This document shows positions 37,054-48,848 of a stretch of 64,000 nucleotides of DNA, one piece after another. The translations under genes were made by a program, and so were the position numbers. Every line of letters begins with the position of its first letter. The first letter of the stretch is position 1. A model generated the notes under the pieces. That model worked only from the letters and a program-made list of their open reading frames with translations, ran no database searches and was not told the origin of the DNA. Source of the DNA: Cinnamomum chago (taxonomy: Eukaryota; Streptophyta; Magnoliopsida; Laurales; Lauraceae); assembly GCA_038049695.1 (NCBI GenBank), contig CP142461.1:39729501-39793500 (forward strand), in the 5' to 3' direction.

Positions 37054-40000
37054 TGTCACGCCCCCAAAACAAGAACATCGGGGGCGCGAAATGGGATTAA
37101 GCATAATTATATCTTACTTCTCCCAGGATCCGCGTGTGTGAAGACAACAGATTCTGAATATTTTGCGGAAGCTTTCGTGGCATTGCGACCCGGAGTCCGT
37201 GGCCATCGGATTCCGTGTCGCACTCAACCTCTAGCATATAGCCATAATATCAGGAATCATCTCAGACTGGAGTAAACCATCACAATAAATTACAGAGCTG
37301 ACAGTAACAGGATATTGCATTCCCCACATATATCCAAGTTACAATTATCAATGTACATTAATTAAGAAACCCAAGAGAAGGCTAACAAAAGCCATACAAC
37401 AAATAAACTATAAACACTACCCCAAATGTGACGTAGCTCCGATTTCAAGCTCAATGTCTACATGACATAGCCGACAAACCAACCTGCAAAGCATGGCTCC
37501 ACAGCCAACAAAAAAACTCTCATCTCGGGACGAAGAAAACAGAACCTGAGTACCAAAAGTAGTGGGTCAGACACGACGGTCTGGCAGGTGGATGAAAAGA
37601 TCACAAATGTACTAAAGAATAAAACATATGATAAAACATGGTATTCGATCAAATGCTGCATATAACTAAACGGGTACAATTCGGGGATCTCTGATAAAAC
37701 ATGTATTCATTGCAAGCACGGGTGAAAACCTGAAGATCTAATAAAGCACATGTTCATTTACAGTATCTGTCAAAACATAGAAATCTGTCAATCGGGTATT
37801 CGTGAAAAACATGTGTATATATAGGGATTTGACAAGACAACGTTCATTTGAGACTAGGGTAAAAACATAAGTATACAACAGCCGGGTATTCATTTAAAGC
37901 ATGTGTAAACCTAGAAATCTGACGAAACTAGTGTTCATTTAAACATATTTCAAATCATGGATATTTAACAAACCGGGTATCGTTTAAAACAGGTATAAAC
38001 ATAGTGATCTGGCAAAACAAGTGTCATTTAAAACAAAACACGAACGTTTAGCAATTCGGGTATTCACTTAAAACATATATAAACATCGGGATCTAGCAAA
38101 ACGAGTTTCATTTAAAACACATTCCAAAGCATGGACATTTAATAACTCGAGTATTCATTTTAAAACATGTGTAATCATATAACCCTAGCCAAACCATCGA
38201 TCGTTAGAACCATATGTAAAAGCATGGCATTCATGTAAAACATGTACGTGTGCAAAGGACATAAAACAATATAATAGTGACTGAATTTACAATAGAGAGC
38301 ATTAACACTTATCTAAATAACAACTTTCATAAAAGCAATGAATCATTTATCTGAAAACAAGTAAGCAATATAAACCATGTCGGGTGTCCAAGGAAATCGG
38401 GAACTGGCAAGATGGCAATCACAAGAAGCTAAGTCCTCTATCACCGAAGTGACAAGAGCGGGACGCTGGTCTCAATCACACAAGGTGAGGAGACTCAACG
38501 TATATCATATATACAATAATAAATATACGGGAATCGGGAATCGGGACCACGGTAGCGAACCGGGTATCGGGACGGGACCACGGTAATGACCGGGTATCGG
38601 GAATCCAAACTGCAGCTGGCGGGACGGGAGAGGGATATCCAAGTCAGTGGATCAGACTGACGAGGTATCCAAGCTTAGTGATGCCGACTCATAGGATAAA
38701 ACCAATCGAGACATATGCGAGTAATCAAGTACAGTAAATAAACGGGTAAAACGGGGGTGCTCAAGGGCACACTGTCATTTCATATCGGGCAATGCATTTC
38801 GGGACAATAACTGTTACTGGTGTAACTTCAATGCTTTCGGGAAAACAAGTCATATAATGCAAATCTTGGAAATGAGGTGAAACAATGAACTATAACAATT
38901 CCGGGGAAAATATTAATTTCAAGATCTATATAAGTGAATAGGGGTCCCGTATGTCGATTATGATAATTACTTGGTACTCCTTGAGTTTGAAGACATTCCG
39001 GGCTCCTTATGCACTTTTACTACTTTCAAAATCTTAACATGAGCTTATGGGTAGTACTAGATGTGACAATAGCAAAAATCAAGATTATAAACGGTCCATC
39101 CTAAGTATGGTATCAACTCGGAACCATCGAGCAACCTACTCGGTCACCAAAAGGAATAGAATTCACGATACCCAAGGAAATAGACTTTGCATTTAGGTAT
39201 GAAGAAGGTATCGTGTCATTCCATCCCGTTCAAGATTGAAATAGATTGAACTTCGATGCCTCCGAACCAACCGTGAAGAGCATCGGCTCAAGATGTCCTC
39301 ACATATGGTCAAATGAGTCCAAGGAGGGTAGCCAAGGTCCACAAAAAAAATAAATCTCAAAACCCACTGGATTTCTCCGATCGATCGGACCGAAGGTCCG
39401 ATCGATCGGCCGAAATTTCTGTACCAGAAATGTACAGGGTCCGATCGATCGGCCGATCGATCGGCCCAAAAAGCCTTACAGTTACTGACAGTCCGATCGA
39501 TCGGCCTGTAGGTCCGATCGATCGGACCTGGGTACAGCAGGTCCGGGAAAGCTTGATTTTCCTCCTTTTTCTCCTTTCCTTCCAACACTTAATCAACCAC
39601 ATGGAACCTTAATCAAGATGACTTAAACACATGTTTTCAAGACATTAAAATGAGCTAAAGAGCTCCTCATTTCAAGTTCCTCCATTTCCATCCTTTCCAT
39701 TCACAATAAGTCTCAAAGTGGAGAAAACTCATTCATGTGAAACCATTTGAAATCAAAACACTATGATACATACATTTCCAAGAGATTAACAAGGGAGAAA
39801 TAACTCATCAATAAGCACATCTTGAAATCAATATTAATCATATTAAAGACAACTATTAAAATCACCAAAACCATTAATGAATCAAGATTTTCTCACAAAA
39901 CATGTTAATAATCAAAACAATCCATTCATCCACTTGCCTTTGACTCTAATCAAGCAAATCCAAGCTCCTAATCACCTCTCAAGCTCAAGATCCACAATCT

Positions 40001-40901
40001 CTACAAAAACCCCCAAAACAACCCTAAAATGGGTCAAAACAATGAAGAAGAAGAAAGAACTCCCAATAATGAAAATGGAGCTTCTCAAGGGCAAGAAGAA
40101 CACACATCTAGAAGATTTGGGGAGGGAACTTACTTGTGGAGTCTTCAAAAACACAAAGTTAGCTCAAGGAGGGTTTCAATGTTGGTGGATTTCTCTTCTA
40201 ATGGCATCCAAGAAAAGCTTGCAAGGTGAGAAAGAGAATGGTGATCTCCATTTTGATGTTGGTGCAAGATTGGTGTGGCTTGGAGATGGAGAGAGCAAGA
40301 AGGAGAAGAGGAACACAAGGAAAACCCTTGGTTGCTGGTTTGGGCTGGAAAAATGAAGATGGAAGAGGAAGGAGATGGGTTCCTTTTATAAGCAAGTGAG
40401 AATGGGTCCCACCACTAGAAATCTCTTTGGGCTGAAATCATCTAATTCGGGACCTCGGATGGATTCGACGAAGAAGGAAGAAATGTTCGTCGAAATATCT
40501 AGTTTCCAAAAAGTATATGTTTCGCGGGTTTCGGGAATATCAAGTTTTGGGTACAGGTTTGGTGTGAAAAGACTGTTTTGCCCTCAAAGCCAAGAAATCG
40601 GTTTTTGGGTTCTCAAATGGATACGAGATCAACATGAAAGTTGTAGGATTCCTCAAGATGAATGCAACGGGCCAAAAAACACAATACGAAACAAATCGGG
40701 AAAATCTCACAAGTAAAAGCAAAGCCGAAAAAGGAACCCCCAAAGGGCCCCACAAGCTACCAAAGCACTCAAAAGCCCAAAACTAGAAGAAAGACCAATC
40801 TAGGTCTCAAACTCAACCCAACAAAAACTAATCCCACTAAAAGGAACTAATCCACAAATAAAACAACACTAATCCAAGAGATTAGGGGTCGGGTTCTCAC
40901 A
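37054..40901 (-). mobile_element. Tekay-like family C LTR, second copy (minus orientation)
   Basis: TGTCACGCCCCC...GGGTTCTCACA, 3.85 kb, homologous over long blocks to 25037-28263. A minus-strand TATAAAA lies at 40384-40390. Flanks are ccaat on the left and ttaat on the right: no duplication, and the two flanks come from different elements (B and D). ORFs in this LTR are not supported by any family resemblance. Confidence 0.85.
39372..39535. repeat. Palindromic boxes in LTR C, second copy (GATCGATC type)
   Basis: Six copies of (t)ccgatcgatcgg(a): centres at about 39382, 39403, 39446, 39458, 39498 and 39519. Two pairs are 21 bp apart, one is 12 bp. The position is homologous to the CTCGAG boxes at 26794-26912 in the first copy. 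Confidence 0.9.
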
Positions 40902-42484
40902 TTAATTATATAAAATGCGGAAGCTAAACAAAAACAATCACCACATAGCAATCACCACAACACAATATTTATAGTGGTTCGGCCAACGTGCCTACATCCA
41001 CTACCGGCTTGTGAATCCAACACCCCACCAGATTTCCACTATTTATGCTTTTTCAAAGGCTAAGCAATAACCTATACAAAGTTGTTTTTCTAGGCTCAAC
41101 AACAACCTTTACAAGATGCTTTTCAAGGCTAAGCATTAACCTTTACAATGATGAATTTTCTCTAAGAAGGTGTCTCTTCAAGAACACTCTAAGAGATACA
41201 ATTTTAGCTCAAATTAAATTGCCTCTAAATAGGCGGATATGAAAATGAAAACTAACTCACACAAACACTCAAAGAAATGCAAAGATGTATGCTTATGAAG
41301 TGTGTGTGTGAAAACTTCAATCAAGTTTAAAAGTAAGCTCAATCAATTTATGCTTAATGCAATTTGAAAGTTTAAGGCACAAAAAGATATGATTGAAGTT
41401 CTATGCAAATCACTTGAACAATTACACACTTGTGAATGATATGAAAATCTAAAGATCACAAGTTGTATGAAAGTGTTTAAGCCTAATCAAGTGATGCATG
41501 TGCAATGTTGTTTTCAAAACTAATTTGACTAAAGATTAAATGAATGAAAACAACAAGGGAAGTTTCAACCAAGTGAAATAATCATGCAATAAAAGAAATC
41601 AAAGATTTAGGCTAAGCATGATTAAGAAGGTTTAAAACAAAACTTGGGTTGAAATCAAAGTGATGAATCCAATCTTGAATATCAAAGATGAAGGGTAGAA
41701 TGGATTCAACACATCATAGTTATCATGCATAAAAACATTTACCAATAACTTAAACAAGCATGTAAACTATGATAAAGAAAGGTAGAGCTTACTTGGTGGT
41801 TTAACTCATTAATCCAAGCTTTAGCTCTCCTAATGACCTTCTAGTCTTTCCAACTTCATCCCCTTTCAATGGCTCCAAAATGGTCTCAAAGGTTCATGTG
41901 TCAAGCATTGAAAAAGGTTGGAAATGAATGGACTTTATAGCCAAAAAGTGCCCAACGGCTAGTCCTCAGTCGACCTGCAAAGAGGTCTCGGTCGACCAAG
42001 AACACACAACGGCTAGAATTCTGACCGTTGGTGCTTAAGGTGCAGTCATCCTGCAGTTGTCTCGGTCGACCGAGATACAGGTCTCGGTCGACCGGCGACA
42101 CTGCCGAGTGAGTGCCCTGGGACCAAAAATCCAACTTTTTCTCATTTCAAAGTTTTTCTTTGGGGGATCTTTTGGCCACTAAATCAAGCTTGAAAAAACA
42201 TGTTTTAAAGATTCTAAAGGTTTTTAAAACATGAACATAAAAAGCCTAAAAAGATTTGAAAGATTTAAGACCTAGGCTAGCTTGATTTTCTAAAACTCTT
42301 TTCAAATCAAATGCATCCAAGATTGAAAACAAAACATGCATAAATTGAAACTTTTACAAATCTTAAAAGTAATGCATGAATAAAACAAGATTTCAAGTTT
42401 ATCTAAAACAATGCTAGTGTGTGAATCAAATGATGTTTGAATGATTATGCATCCATCAAATTGCAATCTACAAAATTCCTAACA
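40902..42484 (-). mobile_element. 3' LTR of Copia element D (minus orientation, outer end lost)
   Basis: Matches 48980-50563 with only about a dozen mismatches by eye over 1.58 kb, so the insertion is young. The inner end CTAACA is followed by the polypurine tract. The outer 118 bp or so are missing, replaced by LTR C. Two pairs of GTCGAC boxes (41969/41991; 42065/42087) and a perfect MSA match (41951-41961) lie upstream of the minus-strand TATA (about 41934-41940). Confidence 0.88.
41951..41961 (+). promoter_or_regulatory. MSA-like element in D 3' LTR
   Basis: CCCAACGGCTA matches the plant MSA consensus YCYAACGGYYA at all 11 positions. It lies about 10-15 bp upstream of the TATA on the transcribed orientation. 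The same word occurs in the three other D-type LTRs. Confidence 0.6.
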
Positions 42485-42500
42485 ATCTCCCCCTTTGCAA
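42485..42500 (-). promoter_or_regulatory. Polypurine tract of element D
   Basis: The minus strand reads TTGCAAAGGGGGAGAT just before LTR start TGTTAGGAATTTTG. It defines this LTR as the 3' LTR of a minus-strand element. Confidence 0.8.
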
Positions 42501-43405
42501 TTTGATGGAAACACACTCACCACTGAATACACACACTAAGTCTTCAGCTCCCCCTCAGCTGGACAAGTCTTGAAATCTTCTTGGATGCTTCTTCTCTTAG
42601 CTTGGGCTCTTGGGCTTCAATCTTCTTGATGCTTGGTGCTTGGTCATTCTTCAATCTTTCTTTCTTTATGGCCAAGCATCTTCTTTAGCTCCAAGCTTTC
42701 TTTCTTCTAGTTGCTCTCCCCCTTTGACCATGCCTCTCTCTCCCTTTGGCAAGGTATGCATTCTCTCCCCCTGTAGAAGATCATACAAAACCTCCCCTTA
42801 GGAAGCTTGGACATTCTCTTCACCCTTTTGAGAACTTGCATACTTTCTCCCCCTTTGCCATTAAATTGCAAAGGTACCTACACACATGAAATAAGGAAAA
42901 TACCTTTAGTAGCACCTGTTAACAAATGAAATCGAAAATGATAATCATAACAGGCTATCATGTATGGAAGAAGACTCTAAGGGTTCAAAGTCAATCCAAG
43001 GGTGAATTTGATCAAAAACTAATACTTCCTATGAAGGTTTACACTCCCCCTCAATCCATTCTCTTCTTTTGTCAAACATTTGACAAGATATAACTATTTG
43101 GTTCAAGAAGTAGATGGTTTAACCAAGTGAGGGTCAACTTCAAGGAAAGGATTATATTCATTAACTATGGAGCACAACATGATCAAATTACCAAAAGAGA
43201 GCTAGGTCTAATGAGAAAAGCAATCATGGATACCAATTGGAGAAACAAAGAATACCAATTGAGATTTAAGGATATGACTATTTAATCAATCACTCTAAAA
43301 TGGATTTAAAAGTATAACTATTAGGAAAAATCCAAATTAGAGCTATCCATGATGAAATGGGGTTTATTAATCATAGCATCAAATAATCTAACTATGGAAG
43401 GCATA
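42501..43405 (-). other. Internal non-coding region of element D, 3' part
   Basis: Continues at 45636 beyond the nested LTR. It contains several ctccccct tracts (42547, 42716, 42768, 42849; the reverse of polypurine-like AGGGGGAG). No pol domain on either strand. Confidence 0.6.
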
Positions 43406-45635
43406 TGTTAGGGTTTTTATAGATTGCAATTTGATGGATGCATTATCATTCAAGCATCATTTGATTTACTCACTTGCATTGGTTTTAAATAAACTTGAAA
43501 TCTTGTTTTATTCATGCATTGCTTTTAAGATTTGTAAAAGTATTGATTTATGCATGATTTGTATTTTTATCTTGGATGCATTTGTTTTAGAAAAGAGTTT
43601 TCAAGAAATCAAGCAAGCCTTTGTTTTAAAAGCTTTGAATCTTTTTAGGCTTTTTATGTCATGTTTTAAAAACCATTAGAATCTTTAAAACATGTTTTCC
43701 AAGCTTGATTTAGTGGCCAAAAGGTCCCCCAAAGCAAAACCTTCAAATATGCAAAAGTTGCATTTTTTGCAAAAAGGGGAGTGGCCCGGCAGTGTCGCCG
43801 GTCGACCGGCGCAGGGGTCCCGGTCGACCGGGAACACTGCAGTAAAAAGGGGCCTGGCGCACCAACGGTCAGAAATCTGACCGTTGTGTGTTCCCGGTCG
43901 ACCGAGGCCTGTGTGCCGGTCGACCGAGTACTAGCCGTTGGGCATTTTTGGCTATAAATATGAGTTCTTTCCCTTGCCAAAAGTTGGGAATTTTTAACCC
44001 CTCCTTGAGAGGATTTGAGGCATATCAAAAGGGAAAAGAACCAAGGGATGAAGGGGATGATTAGGAAAGCTAAAGCTTAGATTAATGAAGTTAAACCACC
44101 AAGTAGGCTCTTCCTTCCTTAATCATATGTTTCCATGCTTTGTTTTATTTTTGGTAAATCATTTGTAGCATGTTAAACTATGTTTGTGTTGTGTCCTTAA
44201 CATGTTTTATGTTTTGAGTTGATTTATTGTTTTGGATACAACACCATATGATTCAATCCAAGTAGTACTTAACTTTGGTAAATCTAAGTAGATCATGTTA
44301 ATGAAAGAACTTTGGTAAATCATATGTAACATGATCCATATACTTGGTTGAATCTTTGGTTGTTGTTTTCCATCATAAGAACATCTCTTTCAAAACTAAC
44401 TTATGTTTTGGATTCAACTTCTTTACAAATCATATGTTTTCATGTTTTGTTTTATCTTTGATAAATCTTAGTAGCATGTTAACCTATGATGTGTTGTATC
44501 CTTAGCATGTCTTATACTTTGAATAGATCTATTGTTTTGGATGCATCACCATTTGATTCAATACAAGTAGTACTTAATCTTTGGTAAATCTAAGTAGATC
44601 ATGTTAATGGAAACATCTTTGAAATTAGATGTAACATGATTCATATACTTGATTGAATCTTTGGTTGTTGTTTTTTCATCATAAGAAAATCTCTTTCAAA
44701 TATATCTTATGTTTTGGATTCAACATGTTTACAAATCATATGTGTATTATTGTTTTAAAGTTTCACAACTTGCATTACTTTGATAGGTAAATCATTTTCA
44801 AGTTGTATTTATAATTACATATGATTTGTCCCCTAATTTCAATCAAATCTATTTTTATGTTTTGAGCTACATTGTTGATTTGATTGACATCCCTATGCAT
44901 CACATGTTTAGAGCTAATCCATTTCATACAACTTGTGTAACTTTGATATCATTAACAAGTTGTTACTTTTAACATGTGATTGCATCACTTCCTCAATCAT
45001 AAATGTTTTATGAGCTAAAACTTTCAAAAGCCTTAGGCATACATTTATGAGCTTTCATTTTCAAAATGATTGAGGACCACACACACACACTTCATGTGTT
45101 TTCATCTTTGCATTCATAGTGTGAGTGTGTATTAGTTTTCCACTTCCATATCCGCCTATTTTAGAGGCAAATGTAATGAGCTAAAAAGAATCTCCATCAA
45201 GTGTATGTTAGACACTAATTTAGTGAGATAACCAACCTATGGTTGAAGAGGTTATTGCTTAGCCTATAAAAGCATAGTGTAGAGGTTGATGTTAAGCCTT
45301 GAAAAACATCAATGTAAAGGTTATTGCTAAGCCTTGAAAAGCATATTGTAAAGGTTATTGCTTAGCCTATTGAAAAGCATAAATAGTGGAAATCCGGTGG
45401 GGTGTTGGATCACAAGCCGGTAGTGGATGTAGGCATTGAGGCCGAACCACTATAAATACTTGTGTGATGGTGCTTGCTTTGTGGTGATTATTTTGTTAGC
45501 TTCCGCATCTTGTATGTTTAATCATCACATGTGACTAGTTTGTTTTAAAGAAGTTAAAATTGGTGTAAATTGGTCATAGTTGAAGCTCACCCTATTCACC
45601 CCCCCCTCTAGGGTTCGGATCCCCATGGACTTACA
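43406..45635 (+). mobile_element. D-type solo LTR nested in element D (plus orientation)
   Basis: TGTTAGGGTTTTTATAG...GGACTTACA, 2.23 kb, related to but clearly diverged from the host element's own LTRs. Flanks gcata (43401-43405) and acata (45636-45640) form a duplication with one mismatch. TATA at 43953-43960 with MSA matches at 43932-43942 (minus) and, less perfect, at 43861-43871. Two pairs of GTCGAC boxes with starts 43801/43823 and 43897/43919. Confidence 0.85.
43801..43960 (+). promoter_or_regulatory. Promoter module of the D-type LTR: paired palindromes, hairpin, MSA, TATA
   Basis: Order on the plus strand: ccggtcgaccgg boxes at 43799-43808 and 43821-43830, inverted repeat caacggtcaga/tctgaccgttg (43863-43886, two-base loop), two more boxes (43897, 43919), MSA word (43932-43942), TATA (43953-43960). 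The same order holds in the LTRs at 40902, 48863 and 55734. Confidence 0.65.
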
Positions 45636-47115
45636 ACATATGCTATGAAGATTTTGAAAATCATTTCATTCAATCAATAGATATGACTATTAAAGTGTAA
45701 GATGAGTGAAATGAAATTCAAACATGAAGCCAACCTCAACTAATAACCAACCAATATTATGAACACATAAACATGGTGGTCATGAGATTTACCTATAAGA
45801 GCAAAAGAGGTGGCAACATGAACATTATGATGCTAAAGGTGTGTGACATGGAACAAATATATTACTATCAAGTTTAGTCCAATGCACACAAGGTCTATCA
45901 CATACACAAGATAAGTCATCAATTGGATATGAAATCAATGGAAAATTATACCAAATGAAACCAATTGAATATGATAACATGATTAAAAGCAAGGATGTGA
46001 CAAACACAAAAATCCATCAAGCATCATAAATAGATACTCATCACTTTTAAAATTATAACTATTGAGCATAGTGATGAACAAGGTAAATTGCAATGCAAAA
46101 TGATATGACTTGGTAAAGCATGCAATTTCCAAAGTGTCAAAATCATATGAATTCAACAACTAAGATATCCATCAAACATATAGAAATATGAGGAATGGAT
46201 TTTAAAAAGTTTCATATGATTAAGAACACTACTATGAAGTTGAAACATGTTTAAGGATGACATCATTTAGAAAATACACATGAATCAACATCATAACCAT
46301 CCAAATAGAAATGACTATAAGGCATAGAGGATGGATTTAGGTTCTAGTATGGTTTCTACAAATGAACTAAGATCACAACCATACATGGAACTATATGATA
46401 TTTGCACATTAAAGAATGAAACCAAATGAGCAAAGATGCAAATAGCATATAACTAGTATTTCCTTCTAAATAAACATAAGCACAAGGAAATAAACTCAAA
46501 GGAAAATGCATATATGAATATAACTAACAAAGATTAGAACATTTTCCAAAAGAACTTTAATTCACTCCATCAATCAAAATCCAACAATGAAACATTTAAA
46601 AAATGAACAAGTGATTATGAAAACCATGAAGTGAACTAAAAACAAATATCAATTTGTAAACAAGAATGACTACAAGAGCTTATACAAATTGATTTAAAAG
46701 CTATTCAACTTGCATTTTAAATGATATAACTTAATTGAAACAAATACAAGTTGATTTTTCAAAACAATTTTCCATATAAAAGTTTAACTCATAAAACCAT
46801 GGAAAATCCAATTGATTATGAAGAATCTAGCTATGAAAGCATTTGAAATCACAATCAATTGATCATGTAGAAATGCAATGCAAAACATAAAACTAAATGT
46901 GAGCAAGAAGCAAATCAAACATGATGAAATTATAATCAAATGATTTTGAAAACCATGAAATGTAACTAGAAAGGTGCATGAAGACGAAATCAATTGATCA
47001 TAAAGAAACAATGCATTTTAAAGAATGTAACTAAATAGAAACAAAATGCAAAGTAACATGACCAACAAAGTGATTTAACTATTAAAGAATAAGTTGGTCA
47101 ATAAGGTTCAAGGCA
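45636..47115 (-). other. Internal non-coding region of element D
   Basis: A-rich (T-rich in the sense direction), loosely repetitive with recurring aatcaattgatcat and aaaccatgaa words, especially 46780-47030. This is where a Copia element should carry protease, integrase and RT; none is detectable. Confidence 0.6.
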
Positions 47116-48528
47116 CTAAGGTTTGTCTAGATAAATAACTTTTGGAATCCACCTAAGGTCTTGAGAGGGTTGAACTTTGAGGTCTAGTTTGGAATCCTCA
47201 CCAACTATAGGAGATTTGACTTGATAAATTTTCAATTTGAACTTATCACCATGATATTTAGATTTGACTAAATTTAGCTTAGAATGGTGATTTGTCTTTT
47301 GGTGTTGGTGAGTTTGTTTCTTAGGGGATTGTTTCACTTTTCTTTTCTTCTTATTTTCTCCCTTTACTTGACTTTTGAATTTTAGATTTAACTTAGTAAC
47401 TTTCTTCAAAAGTTCTTTCATGGGTTGATATAAGGGAGATAGGTTGAGAAGCTTTTTGTTCTTAGATTCTTTCGAGCTTGGTTTAACTTGATTAAGCTTT
47501 TTAGAATCTATCTTAGGAGACTCCATTTTAAATGATTTAACTTTTTTAGTCTTTTTGGAGTCTTCTTTGATTTTTAGTGTCTTACCCTTCATAGATCTTG
47601 ATTCTACATTTTTGAGTTCAAAGATGGGTTTAGACACATGGCTTCTTTTCCTTAGTTTGCACTCAAATGTAAAATGCCCTTCAATGCCACAATAATTACA
47701 TTTTGTTTTGGGCAAAGGAGAAAGAGTGCTAGAGAAAGAGGACTCACCTTTCACAAAAGTGTTGGTGAATTTAGGGTCATGTGTCATATTCCTATTAAAT
47801 CCAAGACCCGTCCTATCTCCATGAGGTTTACCCAATTTAAATAATTTTTCAAGTCTATCTTCACTTTGGGTAAACTTGCACTCATACTTTTGTTTATAAC
47901 TTTCAAGTTGAGTGACTTTGGTTATAAGGATTGAATTTTCATTTTTAACTTTTGAAAGTTCATTTTCAATTTCCTTATATTTGCTTAGCTCTTCATTGGC
48001 AAGTTTTAATTCATGTTTTAGTTCATTAACAACATTAGATCCAAGTTCTTTGGTTTTTAACTTACTTTTAATCAACTTGGCTTCTAAATTGTCAATGTCT
48101 TCATCTTGCCTTTTTATTTGATCTCTTAGTTTTAAATTTTCCTTATTGACTTCATCATAACCCATCTTTAATTCTTTTAGTTCATCTTGAGCATTGTATA
48201 GGTTATTCAAAGAGATCATGAACTTAGATTCTATACAATTTATAAATTCACCTTTTTCTCTAAGTTCATTTTTAGAAGAGTCTAATTCTTGGTTTAGCCT
48301 TTTAGATTCTTCTTTTAATCTTTTATTTTTCTTGGAAACCTCTAAGGACCATGTGTACAATTCCTCATAGGCTTCAAGTTCATCAAATTCTTCTTCTTTT
48401 AATTCAAGTTGAGATTCTTTAATTTCAATGTTTGAATCTCCATAAGATGGAAGAATGAGGGGTCTAGAAGAATCTACACAAGAATCAACAAGGTCTAAAC
48501 TAGTGGAATCCATTCTAATGATTTTCAT
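47116..48528 (-). CDS. Gag-like protein of element D (coiled coil plus zinc knuckle), 470 aa
   Basis: The longest intact ORF in the window. From residue about 40 to 235 it is charged and heptad-like (LEAYEELYTWSLEVSKKNKRLKEE and further), as in the C-terminal half of SIRE/Maximus Gag. A CCHC knuckle follows at about residues 276-289 (CNYCGIEGHFTFEC, spacing C-x2-C-x4-H-x4-C), which would bind element RNA. The tail is very lysine-rich. The usual N-terminal UBN2 capsid-type domain is absent and no protease or pol follows the stop. So it is a shortened gag of a non-autonomous element. The start codon lies 86 bp after a primer site. It could be translated, because LTR similarity indicates a recent insertion. 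Confidence 0.75.
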   Translation of the reverse strand: MKIIRMDSTSLDLVDSCVDSSRPLILPSYGDSNIEIKESQLELKEEEFDELEAYEELYTWSLEVSKKNKRLKEESKRLNQELDSSKNELREKGEFINCIESKFMISLNNLYNAQDELKELKMGYDEVNKENLKLRDQIKRQDEDIDNLEAKLIKSKLKTKELGSNVVNELKHELKLANEELSKYKEIENELSKVKNENSILITKVTQLESYKQKYECKFTQSEDRLEKLFKLGKPHGDRTGLGFNRNMTHDPKFTNTFVKGESSFSSTLSPLPKTKCNYCGIEGHFTFECKLRKRSHVSKPIFELKNVESRSMKGKTLKIKEDSKKTKKVKSFKMESPKIDSKKLNQVKPSSKESKNKKLLNLSPLYQPMKELLKKVTKLNLKFKSQVKGENKKKRKVKQSPKKQTHQHQKTNHHSKLNLVKSKYHGDKFKLKIYQVKSPIVGEDSKLDLKVQPSQDLRWIPKVIYLDKP

Positions 48529-48613
48529 ATAAGGACAACTCTAGGGTTTTAACTCTAGGTTTTTACACCTAATCAAGAGTTCCAAACACTTGATCCTATA
48601 AGATAGAGCACGA

Positions 48614-48628
48614 GGCTCTGATACCAAT
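48614..48628 (-). promoter_or_regulatory. Second tRNA-Met primer site, next to gag
   Basis: The minus strand reads ATTGGTATCAGAGCC, complementary to initiator tRNA-Met. It follows a 220-bp LTR-like block rather than the D LTR. Confidence 0.7.
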
Positions 48629-48848
48629 TGATGAGGGGTCTGAATTTCTTCAAAACCCTTGAGGACCCACATCCTCTTAACACGGATCACCAAATGGTAC
48701 CTATCAAAGTCCAGACACGTGGAGCACGATAGTCCCCCCCCACATGCCTGCCACGAACAGAGAGTCTCTATTTATCCGCTATTTCAAGCGAGAGTTTCCG
48801 TGGATGCGAGTGATCACGACTCACAAGGAGTTTTTCCGAGCCTCTACA
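48629..48848 (-). mobile_element. 220-bp LTR-like block between two primer sites
   Basis: Plus strand TGATGAGGGGTCTG... to ...GAGCCTCTACA. On the minus strand it runs TGTAGAGGCTCGG...CCCCTCATCA followed by a primer site, so it has TG/CA ends and the position of a short 5' LTR. It does not resemble the D LTR. It may be a remnant of a different (TRIM-sized) element captured in the leader. Confidence 0.5.

Noticed and set aside
39193..40716. Several ORFs of 100-160 aa in LTR C copy 2
   Set aside because: They are in an LTR, not conserved in frame in copy 1, and one passes through the palindrome array giving repeated arginine/serine/aspartate words.
43406..45635. Reading this LTR as the true 3' LTR of element D
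   Set aside because: It is in the opposite orientation, clearly more diverged from 48863-50563 than 40902-42484 is, and has its own near-perfect target duplication, so it is a nested solo LTR.
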